Shown piece after piece: positions 17,964-27,833 of a stretch of 37,987 nucleotides of DNA. Location: positions 1 to 37,987 of the forward strand of contig JABSSB010000125.1 in assembly GCA_013214715.1 (NCBI GenBank), given 5' to 3'. The position numbers and the translations under genes were made by a program. The notes beneath the pieces are model-generated. The model was not told where the DNA came from. It worked only from the letters and a program-made list of their open reading frames with translations, and ran no database searches. Positions within the stretch are counted from its first letter, which is position 1. Each line of letters starts with the position of its first letter. Source of the DNA: Paracoccaceae bacterium. Its GTDB lineage: Bacteria > Pseudomonadota > Alphaproteobacteria > Rhodobacterales > Rhodobacteraceae.

Positions 17964-19652
17964 ATGGCGCATGATGGACAAATGACGACTGCGGATACCA
18001 GCCCGGTCCTGGCGGACCTTCTGACACTCACCGGTGCGGCCGTGGCCCCGGTCGAGACGCTGGTGAACACCGCGACCGCGCGGTTGAAAGAAATGCTGAG
18101 TATGGATGGCCGCGTGTCCTCCAAACTGGTGGAGCAGAACCAGACGGCGGCCCACGGGCTGGCCTGGCTGGCGACCTATGCTCAAAGCCTCAAACAGATG
18201 CAGGCCTGGGCCGAGAGATTGCAGGCCGAGAACAAGTTTGGCGAGATCGAGCAACTGATCCACCAGATCGCGTTTGGCGAATATCTCTGGCAGGTCTATG
18301 GCGGCATTCCGATGAGCCAGACAGAAATTCTGCGCCCGCAGGATCTGGGCCTGACGCAAGATGACCAGCGCGCGATGATGATCCCCGAGATCATGACCCT
18401 GACGCAGGAAGGCAACAGTCAAGCCGCGCGGATGCGGCTGGTTGAGCTGATGCAGGAGCAGGCAGCCAATATCACCGTGGGTGCTTCCGGTCTGGATGAA
18501 GAGCTGGAGATGATCCGCGAGCAGTTCCGCCGCTATGCTGTGGACAAGGTCGAGCCCTTCGCCCACGAGTGGCACCTCAAGGATGAGTTGATCCCGATGG
18601 AGGTCATCGAGGAGCTGGCCGAGATGGGTGTCTTTGGTCTGACCATCCCCGAAGAATATGGCGGGTTCGGCCTGTCCAAAGCGTCGATGTGCGTTGTGTC
18701 TGAGGAATTGTCACGCGGCTATATCGGCGTTGGCTCTTTGGGCACCCGGTCCGAGATCGCGGCCGAGCTGATCATCGCGGGCGGCACCGAAGAGCAAAAG
18801 CAGAAATGGCTGCCGCAACTGGCTTCGGCTGAGACATTGCCCACCGCTGTGTTCACCGAGCCGAATACCGGATCGGACCTTGGCTCCCTGCGCACCCGCG
18901 CGGTGAAGGGCGAAGATGGCAATTACACCATCACCGGCAACAAGACCTGGATCACCCATGCCGCCCGCACGCATGTGATGACGCTGCTGGCGCGCACTGA
19001 TCCCGAGACCAGTGATTACCGCGGTCTGTCCATGTTCCTGGCCGAGAAGACCCCCGGCACGGATGAGGCCCCCTTCCCCACCCCCGGCATGACCGGCGGA
19101 GAAATCGAAGTGCTCGGTTATCGCGGCATGAAGGAATATGAGCTGGGCTTCGACGGGTTTGAGGTCAAAGGCGAAAACCTTCTGGGCGGCGAAGAGGGCA
19201 AAGGCTTCAAGCAGCTGATGGAGACCTTTGAAAGCGCCCGTATCCAGACCGCCGCCCGCGCCATCGGCGTGGCGCAATCGGCACTGGATATCTCGATGCA
19301 ATATGCCAATGACCGCAAGCAATTCGGCAAATCGCTGATCCACTTCCCCCGTGTCGCGTCGAAACTGGCGATGATGGCGGTGGAGATCATGGTGGCGCGG
19401 CAGCTGACCTATTTCTCGGCCTATGAGAAAGACGATGGGCGCCGCTGCGATGTGGAGGCCGGCATGGCCAAGCTGCTGGGTGCGCGTGTGGCCTGGGCGG
19501 CGGCGGATAACGGCTTGCAAATCCACGGCGGCAACGGCTTTGCGCTGGAATACAAGATCAGCCGCGTGCTGTGTGATGCGCGGATCCTGAACATCTTTGA
19601 AGGCGCTGCCGAAATTCAGGCGCAGGTGATTGCACGGCGTTTGCTGGGCTGA
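17964..19652 (+). CDS. mcd: Acyl-CoA dehydrogenase with long N-terminal extension, probably (2S)-methylsuccinyl-CoA dehydrogenase
   Basis: Acyl-CoA dehydrogenase core (TAVFTEPNTGSDLGSLRTRA; ARAIGVAQSALDISMQYANDRKQFGKSL; LQIHGGNGFALEYKISRVLCDARILNIFEGAAEIQAQVIARRLLG) preceded by about 170 aa of helical extension (TARLKEMLSMDGRVSSKLVEQNQTAAHGLAWLATYAQSLKQMQAWAERL), the arrangement known for Mcd of the ethylmalonyl-CoA pathway. Confidence 0.8.
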   Translation: MAHDGQMTTADTSPVLADLLTLTGAAVAPVETLVNTATARLKEMLSMDGRVSSKLVEQNQTAAHGLAWLATYAQSLKQMQAWAERLQAENKFGEIEQLIHQIAFGEYLWQVYGGIPMSQTEILRPQDLGLTQDDQRAMMIPEIMTLTQEGNSQAARMRLVELMQEQAANITVGASGLDEELEMIREQFRRYAVDKVEPFAHEWHLKDELIPMEVIEELAEMGVFGLTIPEEYGGFGLSKASMCVVSEELSRGYIGVGSLGTRSEIAAELIIAGGTEEQKQKWLPQLASAETLPTAVFTEPNTGSDLGSLRTRAVKGEDGNYTITGNKTWITHAARTHVMTLLARTDPETSDYRGLSMFLAEKTPGTDEAPFPTPGMTGGEIEVLGYRGMKEYELGFDGFEVKGENLLGGEEGKGFKQLMETFESARIQTAARAIGVAQSALDISMQYANDRKQFGKSLIHFPRVASKLAMMAVEIMVARQLTYFSAYEKDDGRRCDVEAGMAKLLGARVAWAAADNGLQIHGGNGFALEYKISRVLCDARILNIFEGAAEIQAQVIARRLLG

Positions 19653-19673
19653 TCGCCTTTCCAGAGTGCAAAT

Positions 19674-19755
19674 GTAGGGCGGGGGTGACCCCGCCCTTTC
19701 TTGTTGGCCAGACGGCGGGGTAAACCCCGCCCTACCCACGCGTCACCCATTGCGC
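19674..19755. repeat. Intergenic hairpin repeat, copy 1
   Basis: AGGGCGGGG-GTGA-CCCCGCCCT hairpin plus GGCGGGGTAAACCCCGCCCTACCCACGCGTCACCCATTGCGC; the last 41 nt match copy 2 at 20617-20657 with one mismatch. Confidence 0.85.
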
Positions 19756-19860
19756 TTGGGGCGCGACGCTCTCCTCTGCCCGGCAGGGGGGCAACCCTCG
19801 CCACCCCATGCCATGGCTTTGCCTCGCTTAGGTCAAAAAGCGCGGACAGGCTGTCTGGCG

Positions 19861-20493
19861 ATGACCTATATTTTTGATATGCAACTTCACAAAGTGCAGA
19901 TACCGGTCGATATGCCCGAGTGGCATAAGACATACCACAATCCAGAACGGGGTGCGGAAGGGGCCAGCGCTGCTAGTGCATGGCGCGACGGTCTCCGCAG
20001 ATCCGTGCTTGAGGAAATGCCGACCCTGCTTGTCGCGGACAAACCGCGCAAAAGCTGGCGCGATGCGTTCACAGGCGTCAACGGCATCCATGTGGTCTCT
20101 GGCTGCGCCAAAGAGGTGATCGAGCGCTTCGACCCTGATCTGCACCAGTTCTGCCCCGTGCCCCTGCGTACCAAACGCGGGGTGGAGATCGAGGGGCCGT
20201 GGTTCATGATGAATGTCACGGTGCGCCAGGATTCGATTGTGATGGAGAAATCGCGGGTCATAAGAAGCGAGCGACGTCCAGACAAGTTAAACAGCTTTCG
20301 GGTGACTTCGAGTACAAAAGACGTTGTGGTCGATCCGTCCCGGCAATCTCCGGATATCCATTTTTGGCGCGAGGCCCGGTTTCAAGGCAGCTTGCTTGGG
20401 TCGGATGATTTTGTCGCCGCGCTGAAAGAGGCGGGCCTCAGGTTCTTCCCATCCTACCGCGCAACCGATCTTGGGGACGCGCCCGACGGTTAG
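19861..20493 (+). CDS. Imm11/DUF1629-like (immunity MXAN-0049-type) protein
   Basis: NGIHVVSGCAKEVIERFDPDLHQFCPVPLRTKRGVEIEGPWFMMNVTVRQDSIVMEKSRVI...HFWREARFQGSLLGSDDFVAALKEAGLRFFPSY resembles Imm11-type proteins; start chosen at ATG 19861. Confidence 0.55.
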   Translation: MTYIFDMQLHKVQIPVDMPEWHKTYHNPERGAEGASAASAWRDGLRRSVLEEMPTLLVADKPRKSWRDAFTGVNGIHVVSGCAKEVIERFDPDLHQFCPVPLRTKRGVEIEGPWFMMNVTVRQDSIVMEKSRVIRSERRPDKLNSFRVTSSTKDVVVDPSRQSPDIHFWREARFQGSLLGSDDFVAALKEAGLRFFPSYRATDLGDAPDG

Positions 20494-20578
20494 CCGGTCA
20501 CGCAGGTCCAAAATGCACATCGGGACACCCGCATGACCCAGACCGGTTTGCGCTCAAACCACTGCGTGTGGTCCATGC

Positions 20579-20657
20579 GTAGGGCGGGGTTTACCCCGCC
20601 TCTGCCCCAAGCCATAGCGGGGTAAACCCCGCCCTACCCATGCGTCACCCATTGCGC
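20579..20657. repeat. Intergenic hairpin repeat, copy 2
   Basis: GTAGGGCGGGGTTTACCCCGCCTCTGCCCCAAGCCATAGCGGGGTAAACCCCGCCCTACCCATGCGTCACCCATTGCGC. Confidence 0.85.
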
Positions 20658-20704
20658 CCGGCATGGGACGGTCTAGGCTCCTTCTCATGAGGGGAGGCGC
20701 AGCC

Positions 20705-21733
20705 ATGACATCCAAAACCATTCTGATCACCGGGGTGACGGGCTATATCGCACGCCACATTGCGTTGCAGGCGCTTGAGGCCGGGGACCGGGTCATCGGC
20801 TCGACACGCGACCTGTCGCGCGAGGCGGCGTTGCGCGACGCGTTGCGCGCAAATCTGAGCGATCCGGCCAAGCTGGACAATCTGCGCCTGATGGCGCTGG
20901 ACAACACCGATGATACCGGCTGGGCCGAGGCATTTGACGGGGTCGAGGCTCTGATTCACACCGCCTCTCCGGTCCCGGTGCGCCAGCCGGACGACCCCGA
21001 AGAGGTGATCCGCCCCGCGGTGGACGGCGCCCTGCGCGCGGCCAAGGCGGCCTATGCGGCGGGCCTGCGGCGGATGGTGATGACCTCCTCCATCGCGGCG
21101 GTGACATCCTGCCCGATACGACCAGGACACCAGGCCCATGACGAGCAGGACTGGTCAGACCTGACCCGGCCCGGCCTGTCACCGTATCTGGCCTCCAAAA
21201 CGCTGGCGGAACGCGCGGTCTGGGACTGGCAGGCGGCAGAGGCGCCCGAGATGCGCGTGACGATGATCAACCCGGCGGTTGTCATCGGCCCGCCTGTCGG
21301 GCCCGAGATCGGCGCCTCGGTCTATATTCTGCGGCGGCTGATGCAGGGCAAGGATGCCTTCCTGCCGCGGCTGGGCTACCCGCTGGTCGATGTGCGCGAC
21401 GTGGCCGCGATGCATCTGCGCGCGCTGGAGCGGCCTGAGGCCGAAGGCGAACGCTTCATTGCATCCAACAAATTCTATTGGCATGGGCAGATCGCCCGCG
21501 ACCTGTCGGCCGCCTTCCCCGCGCGGCGTATTCCGACCCGCGTGATGCCGGATTGGGTGTTTCGCCTGCTGGCCAGATTTGTCAAACCGCTGCGTGGGTT
21601 GGTGCCGCTGCTGGGCACGCGGGAAGAGGTCGACGGGTCCAAAGCCACGCGCGTTCTGGGCATCCAGTATCGCGACACCGACGCCACGATCCGTGAGACC
21701 GCGCAGGCGCTGATCGATCACAAACTGGTCTGA
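20705..21733 (+). CDS. NAD-dependent epimerase/dehydratase (dihydroflavonol reductase-like extended SDR)
   Basis: [49 protein letters not shown] (YxxxK). Confidence 0.9.
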   Translation: MTSKTILITGVTGYIARHIALQALEAGDRVIGSTRDLSREAALRDALRANLSDPAKLDNLRLMALDNTDDTGWAEAFDGVEALIHTASPVPVRQPDDPEEVIRPAVDGALRAAKAAYAAGLRRMVMTSSIAAVTSCPIRPGHQAHDEQDWSDLTRPGLSPYLASKTLAERAVWDWQAAEAPEMRVTMINPAVVIGPPVGPEIGASVYILRRLMQGKDAFLPRLGYPLVDVRDVAAMHLRALERPEAEGERFIASNKFYWHGQIARDLSAAFPARRIPTRVMPDWVFRLLARFVKPLRGLVPLLGTREEVDGSKATRVLGIQYRDTDATIRETAQALIDHKLV

Positions 21734-22455
21734 GCGCGGCGGGCCAGCAGATCGACCAACCGTCCACGCGCATCCGGCACAGGGTTGCGGCCCAGCTGCG
21801 GGGCCAGCTTATTGTCCAGAAAATAGCCCGTGACGCCCAGCGCGGCGACGATCTCGGTATCGCTGGCCTCACCGTCCCCGCGCAGCACGGGCGGCAGGGG
21901 CAGCAGGCGGTCGGCCCAATCGCCCGCACCGTCCCGCGACACGGCCCGCCCGGTCTTGGGAGAGACATAGACCAGCCCGGCGTCGCGGCCGGTGACGGCG
22001 CAGCTGGTCAGATCAAGGCCGAACCCGGTTTCCTCGAGCAGTGCAAGTTCCCATTGCAGATAGGCCAGCGGCCAGATCTCATCCTGCCCCAGCAAATCCA
22101 GAAGCGCCTCGCTGCGCTTGTAAAAGCCCGGATGCGGGTCACGCTCGGCCAGACAGAAGCGCAGCAACCCACAGACGGCATTCAACCCGGCCAGCGTCAT
22201 CCGCCCCGACAGGGCCACGGCCGCGCGCGAGCGTAAAGGTTCCACCGTGAAAGCGCCGATATGCTCTTCCAGCCGCGCGCGCCAGGCCACATGCAGCTGT
22301 GCGCCCGGTTGCAGGATCGGCGCGATCTTGCGGCTTGCCCCGCCGCGCACAACCCCGGCATGGCGCCCATGGGCTTCGGTGAACACCTCGATGATCGCGG
22401 CGTTTTCCCCATGCCGGCGGGTGCTGAGCAATATGCCGTGATCAGTCCAGTCCAT
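21718..22455 (-). CDS. recO: DNA repair protein RecO
   Basis: [43 protein letters not shown]...[24 protein letters not shown]; start set at the internal ATG (22455), not the listed 22866. Confidence 0.95.
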   Translation of the reverse strand: MDWTDHGILLSTRRHGENAAIIEVFTEAHGRHAGVVRGGASRKIAPILQPGAQLHVAWRARLEEHIGAFTVEPLRSRAAVALSGRMTLAGLNAVCGLLRFCLAERDPHPGFYKRSEALLDLLGQDEIWPLAYLQWELALLEETGFGLDLTSCAVTGRDAGLVYVSPKTGRAVSRDGAGDWADRLLPLPPVLRGDGEASDTEIVAALGVTGYFLDNKLAPQLGRNPVPDARGRLVDLLARRAQTSL

Positions 22456-22533
22456 AGCCGGCAGAGTGGCGCGAGCGCCGGGGCGCTGCAACCGGTTCTT
22501 GCGCCTGCACGCGCTTTGCGAAAGACTGCGCCC

Positions 22534-23157
22534 ATGACATCGCACACCCTTCCCGCCTATCGCCTGACCGCTGCCTTGGTCGCCCTGCTTGCGCTGACCA
22601 GTGTCGGGCTTGATACCTATGAGGCGCTGATGCGCCACCCCGAGCGCAGCCTGGGCGAGGAAATCTGGAGGCGGTTGCGATACTTCACCATCCTGACCAA
22701 TCTGCTGGTGGTGCTGGGCTTTGCCGCGGCGGCACTGACGGGGAAGATGCGAGCCACAACCGGCGCAGCATTGACCCTGTGGATCGGGATCGTCGCGATT
22801 GTCTATCACACGCTGCTGTTTGAAGAGCATACCGGCCTGCGCTGGTGGACCGATCACGGGATGCACACGATTGTGCCCATTGCGGTGGCGCTATGGTGGG
22901 TGGCCTATGCGCCGAAATTCGGGTTGCGGATGCGGCAGGCGGCCTATTGGCTGGCCTTTCCCAGTCTCTATGTCGTCTATGTCCTGCTGCGCGGGGCGGC
23001 GGACGGGGTCTATCCCTATTTCTTCCTCGACCCGGTCAAAAGCGGCTGGGGCGGGCTGGGCCTATGGGTGCTGGCTTTGGGGGCCGGGTTCTGGCTGGGC
23101 GGTGTGCTGGTGATCTGGCTGGCCGGGCGCATGGCAACCCAAAGGATCACCCTTTAG
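22534..23157 (+). CDS. Pr6Pr family membrane protein
   Basis: Six predicted hydrophobic segments; [57 protein letters not shown]. Confidence 0.85.
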   Translation: MTSHTLPAYRLTAALVALLALTSVGLDTYEALMRHPERSLGEEIWRRLRYFTILTNLLVVLGFAAAALTGKMRATTGAALTLWIGIVAIVYHTLLFEEHTGLRWWTDHGMHTIVPIAVALWWVAYAPKFGLRMRQAAYWLAFPSLYVVYVLLRGAADGVYPYFFLDPVKSGWGGLGLWVLALGAGFWLGGVLVIWLAGRMATQRITL

Positions 23158-23163
23158 GCCCGG

Positions 23164-24345
23164 TCATGCCATTCTTTGCGAAAAAGGCCGCGCCGTGATG
23201 CCGTGCAACAGCACGCTGAGCGAGATCGTCAAAATCCCCACCGTCATGATTTGTGGACCACCGGGCAGATTTTCATTGGACACCATCACCAGAAACACGA
23301 CCGAGGCCAGCCCCCGCGGCCCGAACCAGCCGATAAACAGCCGTTCCTTGAGGCTAAGCCCTAGGCCACCAAGCGTGACCAGCACGGGCAGCATCCGCAC
23401 CACCGTCAGGCTCATCAGCGCATAGACAAGATCCATCCAGGTGAAATTCTGCAAGGCGATTGGCATCACCGCCGCGCCGAAGATCACCCATGTGATCAGC
23501 GATAGCCCGTCGCTGAGGCTTTCTGATGCGTCCTTGAGCGCCGCGATCTCATCGCGCGCCATCTGACCGAAGACCAGCCCGCCGACAAACGCCGCGATAA
23601 AGCCCGAGCCATGGATTGCCATGGCCCCGGAAAAGGCGGTGACGGCCATGGCCGCAATCAGGATCTGCGACCAGCCATGCCCCACCCAACCGCGCGGCAG
23701 CGCCACGCGCAGCGCCAAAGCGCCCAAAACGGCGACAGCCCCCCCCATGAGCGCGCCGCGCCCGACCTCTTCGATCAGCAATTTAAGCGCAAAGCGCCCC
23801 ACATCATCTGTGGCCACGCCTGTCGCAACGGCCAGAAAGGTCAGGAAAAAGGGGACACAGACCCCATCATTCAACCCGCTTTCGAAACTCAGGCCCTCGC
23901 GCAGATGCGCTGGCACGGATTTGTTGGACACCACCGCCTGCCCAAGGGCCGCATCGGTGGGTGCCAAAAGAGCGGCCAGCAAGGCCACCTCGACCCAGCT
24001 GAGGCCGGGCAACAACACGATCCCAAAAAGCCAGCCCAGCACCATCACCAAAGGCAGGGAGCGCAGGATCAGCCGTCGAGGAATGGCTTCGGATTGGCGC
24101 AGCACGCCCAGATCAGCTTTGGACGCGTCGATGAACAGAACCAGCGCCAGCGCCATTTCCGCGACCAGACGCAGATGCGAAGCCTCCAGCTCGAACGTGA
24201 CCCAGCCCAGCCCGGCCGGCCCAAGGCACAGCCCCATGAGGGCAAAGACAAGCGCCCCGTTGATCGGCGTGGTGCTGAGTTTGCCGGCCACCAGCGCATA
24301 AAGCCCGATCAGCGCCGCCACGATGGCGAGTGTTTCATAGACCAC
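23164..24345 (-). CDS. Cation:proton antiporter (CPA1/NhaP-like)
   Basis: LLAALLAPTDAALGQAVVSNKSVPAHLREGLSFESGLNDGVCVPFFLTFLAVA (PTD...ESGLNDG); IGWFGPRGLASVVFLVMV. Confidence 0.93.
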   Translation of the reverse strand: MVYETLAIVAALIGLYALVAGKLSTTPINGALVFALMGLCLGPAGLGWVTFELEASHLRLVAEMALALVLFIDASKADLGVLRQSEAIPRRLILRSLPLVMVLGWLFGIVLLPGLSWVEVALLAALLAPTDAALGQAVVSNKSVPAHLREGLSFESGLNDGVCVPFFLTFLAVATGVATDDVGRFALKLLIEEVGRGALMGGAVAVLGALALRVALPRGWVGHGWSQILIAAMAVTAFSGAMAIHGSGFIAAFVGGLVFGQMARDEIAALKDASESLSDGLSLITWVIFGAAVMPIALQNFTWMDLVYALMSLTVVRMLPVLVTLGGLGLSLKERLFIGWFGPRGLASVVFLVMVSNENLPGGPQIMTVGILTISLSVLLHGITARPFSQRMA

Positions 24346-24796
24346 GGGACGGCTTTCCTGTCAGGGCGGGCCGCATCGCGGCCAGCTGTTTCAATGCGCC
24401 GCGCAAGGCCTCGGCCTGCGCAGGGGTCATGTCGCGGGTCAGCTGCGCGTCATAATCGGCGGCGGTCTGGCTCAACTCGGCATAGGCGGCGCGCCCTGCC
24501 CGCGTCAGGCTCAGGTGATCGACACGCCGGTCGTCCGGGCTTTTTTCCCGCGCGAGAAAGCGCCGCTCCTCCAGCCGCGACACGGCGCGGCTGATCTTGG
24601 TCTTGTGGATACCCGCCCGCGCGCCGATGTCGCGCGCCGTCATCGGGCCGTAATGGCCCAGATGGAACAAGACCCGCCAATCGGTGCGCAGCAGACCAAA
24701 GCGATCCTTGTAAACCTGCGCAAAGCGCAGCGACGCCGCCTCGGCCGCGCGGTTGAGCAGATAGGGCAAAAAGGCTTCGGGATCAAAATCGGCCAT
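24335..24796 (-). CDS. MarR family transcriptional regulator
   Basis: FGLLRTDWRVLFHLGHYGPMTARDIGARAGIHKTKISRAVSRLEERRFLAREKSPDDRRVDHLSLTRAGRAAYAEL; divergent from hmgA. Start uncertain (24796 or about 24864). Confidence 0.9.
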   Translation of the reverse strand: MADFDPEAFLPYLLNRAAEAASLRFAQVYKDRFGLLRTDWRVLFHLGHYGPMTARDIGARAGIHKTKISRAVSRLEERRFLAREKSPDDRRVDHLSLTRAGRAAYAELSQTAADYDAQLTRDMTPAQAEALRGALKQLAAMRPALTGKPSRGL

Positions 24797-24813
24797 GCGT
24801 TCACGCTGAGGCT

Positions 24814-24842
24814 TGTTAGTTACAAAATCAACCAATAACTCG
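24814..24842. promoter_or_regulatory. Candidate MarR operator in the marR-hmgA divergent region
   Basis: AT-rich pseudopalindromes in an otherwise GC-rich region: TTAGTT-N8-AACCAA and AGTTA-N13-TAACT. Confidence 0.4.
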
Positions 24843-24866
24843 GATGGATCATCAGGGAGAGCCATC

Positions 24867-26222
24867 ATGAACAGACCGAGTGACCCCCAGCCCATGGTGC
24901 AGGCCCCGTCGCTGAGTGGCCCGCATGAAGGCTATATGCCCGGCTTTGGCAATGATTTCGAAACCGAAGCCCTGCCCGGTGCGCTGCCACAGGGCATGAA
25001 TTCGCCCCAGCGCTGCAATTACGGCCTGTATGGAGAGCAACTTTCAGGCACGGCCTTTACCGCCGAACGGCCCGAGCGGACATGGTGCTATCGGATCCGG
25101 CCTTCGGTGAAGCATTCGCATCGGTATGACCGCATTGATCTGCCCTATTGGAAATCCGCCCCGCATGTGGTCGAGGATGTAACCTCGCTGGGGCAGTATC
25201 GCTGGGATCCGCTGCCCCATAGCGACGCGCCGCTGACATGGCTGACGGGGATGCGCACCATGACCACGGCAGGTGATGTGAACACGCAGGTCGGCATGGC
25301 GAGCCATATCTATCTGGTCACAGACTCGATGGTCGACAGCTATTTCTTTTCTGCCGACAGCGAATTGCTGGTCGTGCCGCAGGAAGGTCAGCTGCGCTTT
25401 GCGACCGAGTTGGGGATCATCGATCTGGAGCCTAAAGAGATCGCGATCCTGCCGCGTGGGTTGCTCTATCGGGTCGAAGTGCTCGAAGGCCCGGCGCGCG
25501 GCTTTGTCTGCGAAAACTATGGCCAGAAATTCGATCTGCCCGGCCGAGGTCCGATTGGCGCCAATTGCATGGCCAATCCGCGCGATTTCAAGGCGCCTGT
25601 GGCGGCCTATGAGGATCGGGATGTGCCGTCGACCGTCACCGTGAAATGGTGCGGGCAGTTTCATCAAACGCAGATCGGGCAAAGCCCCTTGGATGTGGTG
25701 GCATGGCACGGCAATTACGCGCCTTACAAATACGATCTGCGGACCTATTGCCCGGTCGGCGCCGTGCTGTTTGATCATCCCGACCCGTCGATCTTTACTG
25801 TCCTGACCGCGCCGTCGGGCGTGCCGGGGACAGCGAATATCGATTTCGTGCTGTTCCGCGAACGCTGGATGGTGGCGGAAAACACCTTCCGCCCGCCCTG
25901 GTACCACAAGAACATCATGTCCGAGCTTATGGGCAATATTTACGGGCAATATGATGCCAAGCCACAGGGCTTTGTGCCGGGCGGGATGAGCCTGCATAAC
26001 ATGATGCTGCCGCATGGCCCGGATCGGGAGGCCTTTGACAAGGCGTCCAATGCCAATCTGGGGCCGGACAAGCTGGATCGGACGATGTCTTTCATGTTTG
26101 AAACCCGCTTTCCCCAGCATCTGACGCGCTTTGCCGGGCAAGAGGCGCCGATGCAGGAGGATTACATCGACTGCTGGAGCGATCTGGAAAAGAAATTCGA
26201 CGGCACGCCGGGGGTGAAGTGA
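24867..26222 (+). CDS. hmgA: Homogentisate 1,2-dioxygenase
   Basis: [91 protein letters not shown]. Confidence 0.98.
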   Translation: MNRPSDPQPMVQAPSLSGPHEGYMPGFGNDFETEALPGALPQGMNSPQRCNYGLYGEQLSGTAFTAERPERTWCYRIRPSVKHSHRYDRIDLPYWKSAPHVVEDVTSLGQYRWDPLPHSDAPLTWLTGMRTMTTAGDVNTQVGMASHIYLVTDSMVDSYFFSADSELLVVPQEGQLRFATELGIIDLEPKEIAILPRGLLYRVEVLEGPARGFVCENYGQKFDLPGRGPIGANCMANPRDFKAPVAAYEDRDVPSTVTVKWCGQFHQTQIGQSPLDVVAWHGNYAPYKYDLRTYCPVGAVLFDHPDPSIFTVLTAPSGVPGTANIDFVLFRERWMVAENTFRPPWYHKNIMSELMGNIYGQYDAKPQGFVPGGMSLHNMMLPHGPDREAFDKASNANLGPDKLDRTMSFMFETRFPQHLTRFAGQEAPMQEDYIDCWSDLEKKFDGTPGVK

Positions 26223-26334
26223 TGCAGCGCTGCAAGAGGCCGGCGCCCGCCACGGGGATGCACCGTGGTGCCGCGAGAGCGGCAGAAACGCTCCTGGGGG
26301 GCGTTTCAACAGAGCATGGTCAGAATGACCCAGG

Positions 26335-26553
26335 CGCGAAAGCGCCCGCCCGTGGGGCGGCGCGGACGTGGCCTATCTGATCTGGCTTGGCGCGCGAATG
26401 ATCTGGCGGGCGCGCGATAGGCAAGCCGTTGCCACCGCCCAAAAGGCCAGGAAGCTGACGAGGCGGGCGCGGCTTTGGCTTGACCGCATCGGCGGGGGCT
26501 TCATGATCGGGGCGGCGGCGCTTTTGGGCGCCAAATCGCCCTCCCCCGCTTAG
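26335..26553 (+). pseudogene. LysE/RhtB-family transporter remnant
   Basis: WGGADVAYLIWLGARMIWRARD (mid-protein LysE motif) runs within about 25 aa into RRARLWLDRIGGGFMIGAAALLGAKS (LysE C-terminus); the intervening core and N-terminus are absent. Confidence 0.6.
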
Positions 26554-26566
26554 GAAAGGACGCAGA

Positions 26567-27829
26567 GTGCCATTGAAGACAAGCTGGGTGACAAGCGCCA
26601 ATAGCGCCGATCATCCATTCCCGCTCAACAACCTGCCCTATGGCGTTTTCTCGCAAGGCGATGACGATCCGCGCTGCGGCGTGGCGATCGGGGACATGAT
26701 CCTTGACCTGCGCGCCGCCGAGGAAAACGGCCTGGTTGTCTTGATGGAGGAGCCGCTTTTTGAAGCGCCCTATTGGAATGATCTGATGGAGCAAGGCCCC
26801 GCCGTCTGGACCGCGCTGCGCAACCGGCTGACCGATCTGCTGGGCGAGGGCAGCCCTGCGCAGGCCGCACTGCATGCCTGCATGGTGCCGCAATCCGATG
26901 CGCAGATGCATATGCCTATCGTGGTGTCGGAATACACCGATTTCTATGCCTCGCGGAACCACGCCTTCAATGTCGGCACGATGTTTCGCGGCCCAGACAA
27001 TGCGCTGCCGCCAAACTGGCTGCATATGCCCATCGGCTATAATGGCCGCGCCTCATCGGTGGTGGTGTCAGGCACCGATATCCGTCGCCCCTGGGGTCAG
27101 GTGAAATCCCCCAAACATGATCTGCCCGCGTTCCAACCTTCGCGGCGGTTCGATTTCGAACTTGAGATGGGCGCCATCGTGGGCACGCCGTCGGAAGGGC
27201 CGGTCACGGTTCAGCAGGCCGATGACATGATCTTTGGCTATGTGCTGCTGAATGACTGGTCCGCGCGCGATATCCAGGGCTGGGAATATGTGCCGCTTGG
27301 TCCGTTTCAGGGCAAGGCAACGGCCACGTCGATCAGCCCATGGATCGTGACCAAAGCCGCGTTGGAGCCGTTTCGCACCGATACGCCCCCGCGAGAGTTT
27401 GCGCTGCTGGACCATTTGAAAGACTGTGGGCCAATGCTCTATGATATCGACCTGACTGTGACGCTGACCCCGGCTGGCGGCGCAGCGCAGCAGATCAGCC
27501 GCACGAATTATGCCACCATGTATTACTCCGCCGCGCAGCAGCTTGCGCATCATGCCTCATCGGGCTGTCCGATGACTCCGGGCGATCTTCTGGGTTCGGG
27601 CACGGTGTCGGGGACGGAGCCGGACAGCCGTGGGTCGATGCTTGAACTCAGCTGGGGTGGACAAGAGCCGATGCAGATCGGTGAGGCGACGCGCAGCTTT
27701 CTGGAAGATGGCGACCGCTTGACGCTGTCGGGGGCGGCCCAGGGCGATGGGTATTCCATCGGGTTTGGCAGGTGCACGGGCGTGATCCTGCCCGCCCAGC
27801 CCGACCCGTTTGCAGAGACAAAAGGATAG
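26567..27829 (+). CDS. fahA: Fumarylacetoacetase
   Basis: DFYASRNHAFNVGTMFRGPDNALPPNWLHMPIGYNGRASSVVVSGTDIRRPWGQ; FELEMGAIVG; GYVLLNDWSARDIQGWEYVPLGPFQGKATATSISPWIV. GTG start. Confidence 0.97.
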   Translation: MPLKTSWVTSANSADHPFPLNNLPYGVFSQGDDDPRCGVAIGDMILDLRAAEENGLVVLMEEPLFEAPYWNDLMEQGPAVWTALRNRLTDLLGEGSPAQAALHACMVPQSDAQMHMPIVVSEYTDFYASRNHAFNVGTMFRGPDNALPPNWLHMPIGYNGRASSVVVSGTDIRRPWGQVKSPKHDLPAFQPSRRFDFELEMGAIVGTPSEGPVTVQQADDMIFGYVLLNDWSARDIQGWEYVPLGPFQGKATATSISPWIVTKAALEPFRTDTPPREFALLDHLKDCGPMLYDIDLTVTLTPAGGAAQQISRTNYATMYYSAAQQLAHHASSGCPMTPGDLLGSGTVSGTEPDSRGSMLELSWGGQEPMQIGEATRSFLEDGDRLTLSGAAQGDGYSIGFGRCTGVILPAQPDPFAETKG

Positions 27830-27833
27830 AGAC

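Noticed and set aside
21718-21733. 16-bp convergent overlap of the SDR gene and recO
   Set aside because: Short convergent stop-codon overlaps are common in compact bacterial genomes.
22456-22866. N-terminal extension of the RecO ORF
   Set aside because: RecO begins at [11 protein letters not shown]; the upstream part is antisense to the Pr6Pr membrane protein.
23611-24594. 327-aa plus-strand ORF opposite the antiporter and MarR genes
   Set aside because: Antisense shadow ORF; Gln/His/Arg-rich with no domain-like pattern.
25044-26309. 421-aa minus-strand ORF opposite hmgA
   Set aside because: Antisense to an unambiguous homogentisate dioxygenase.
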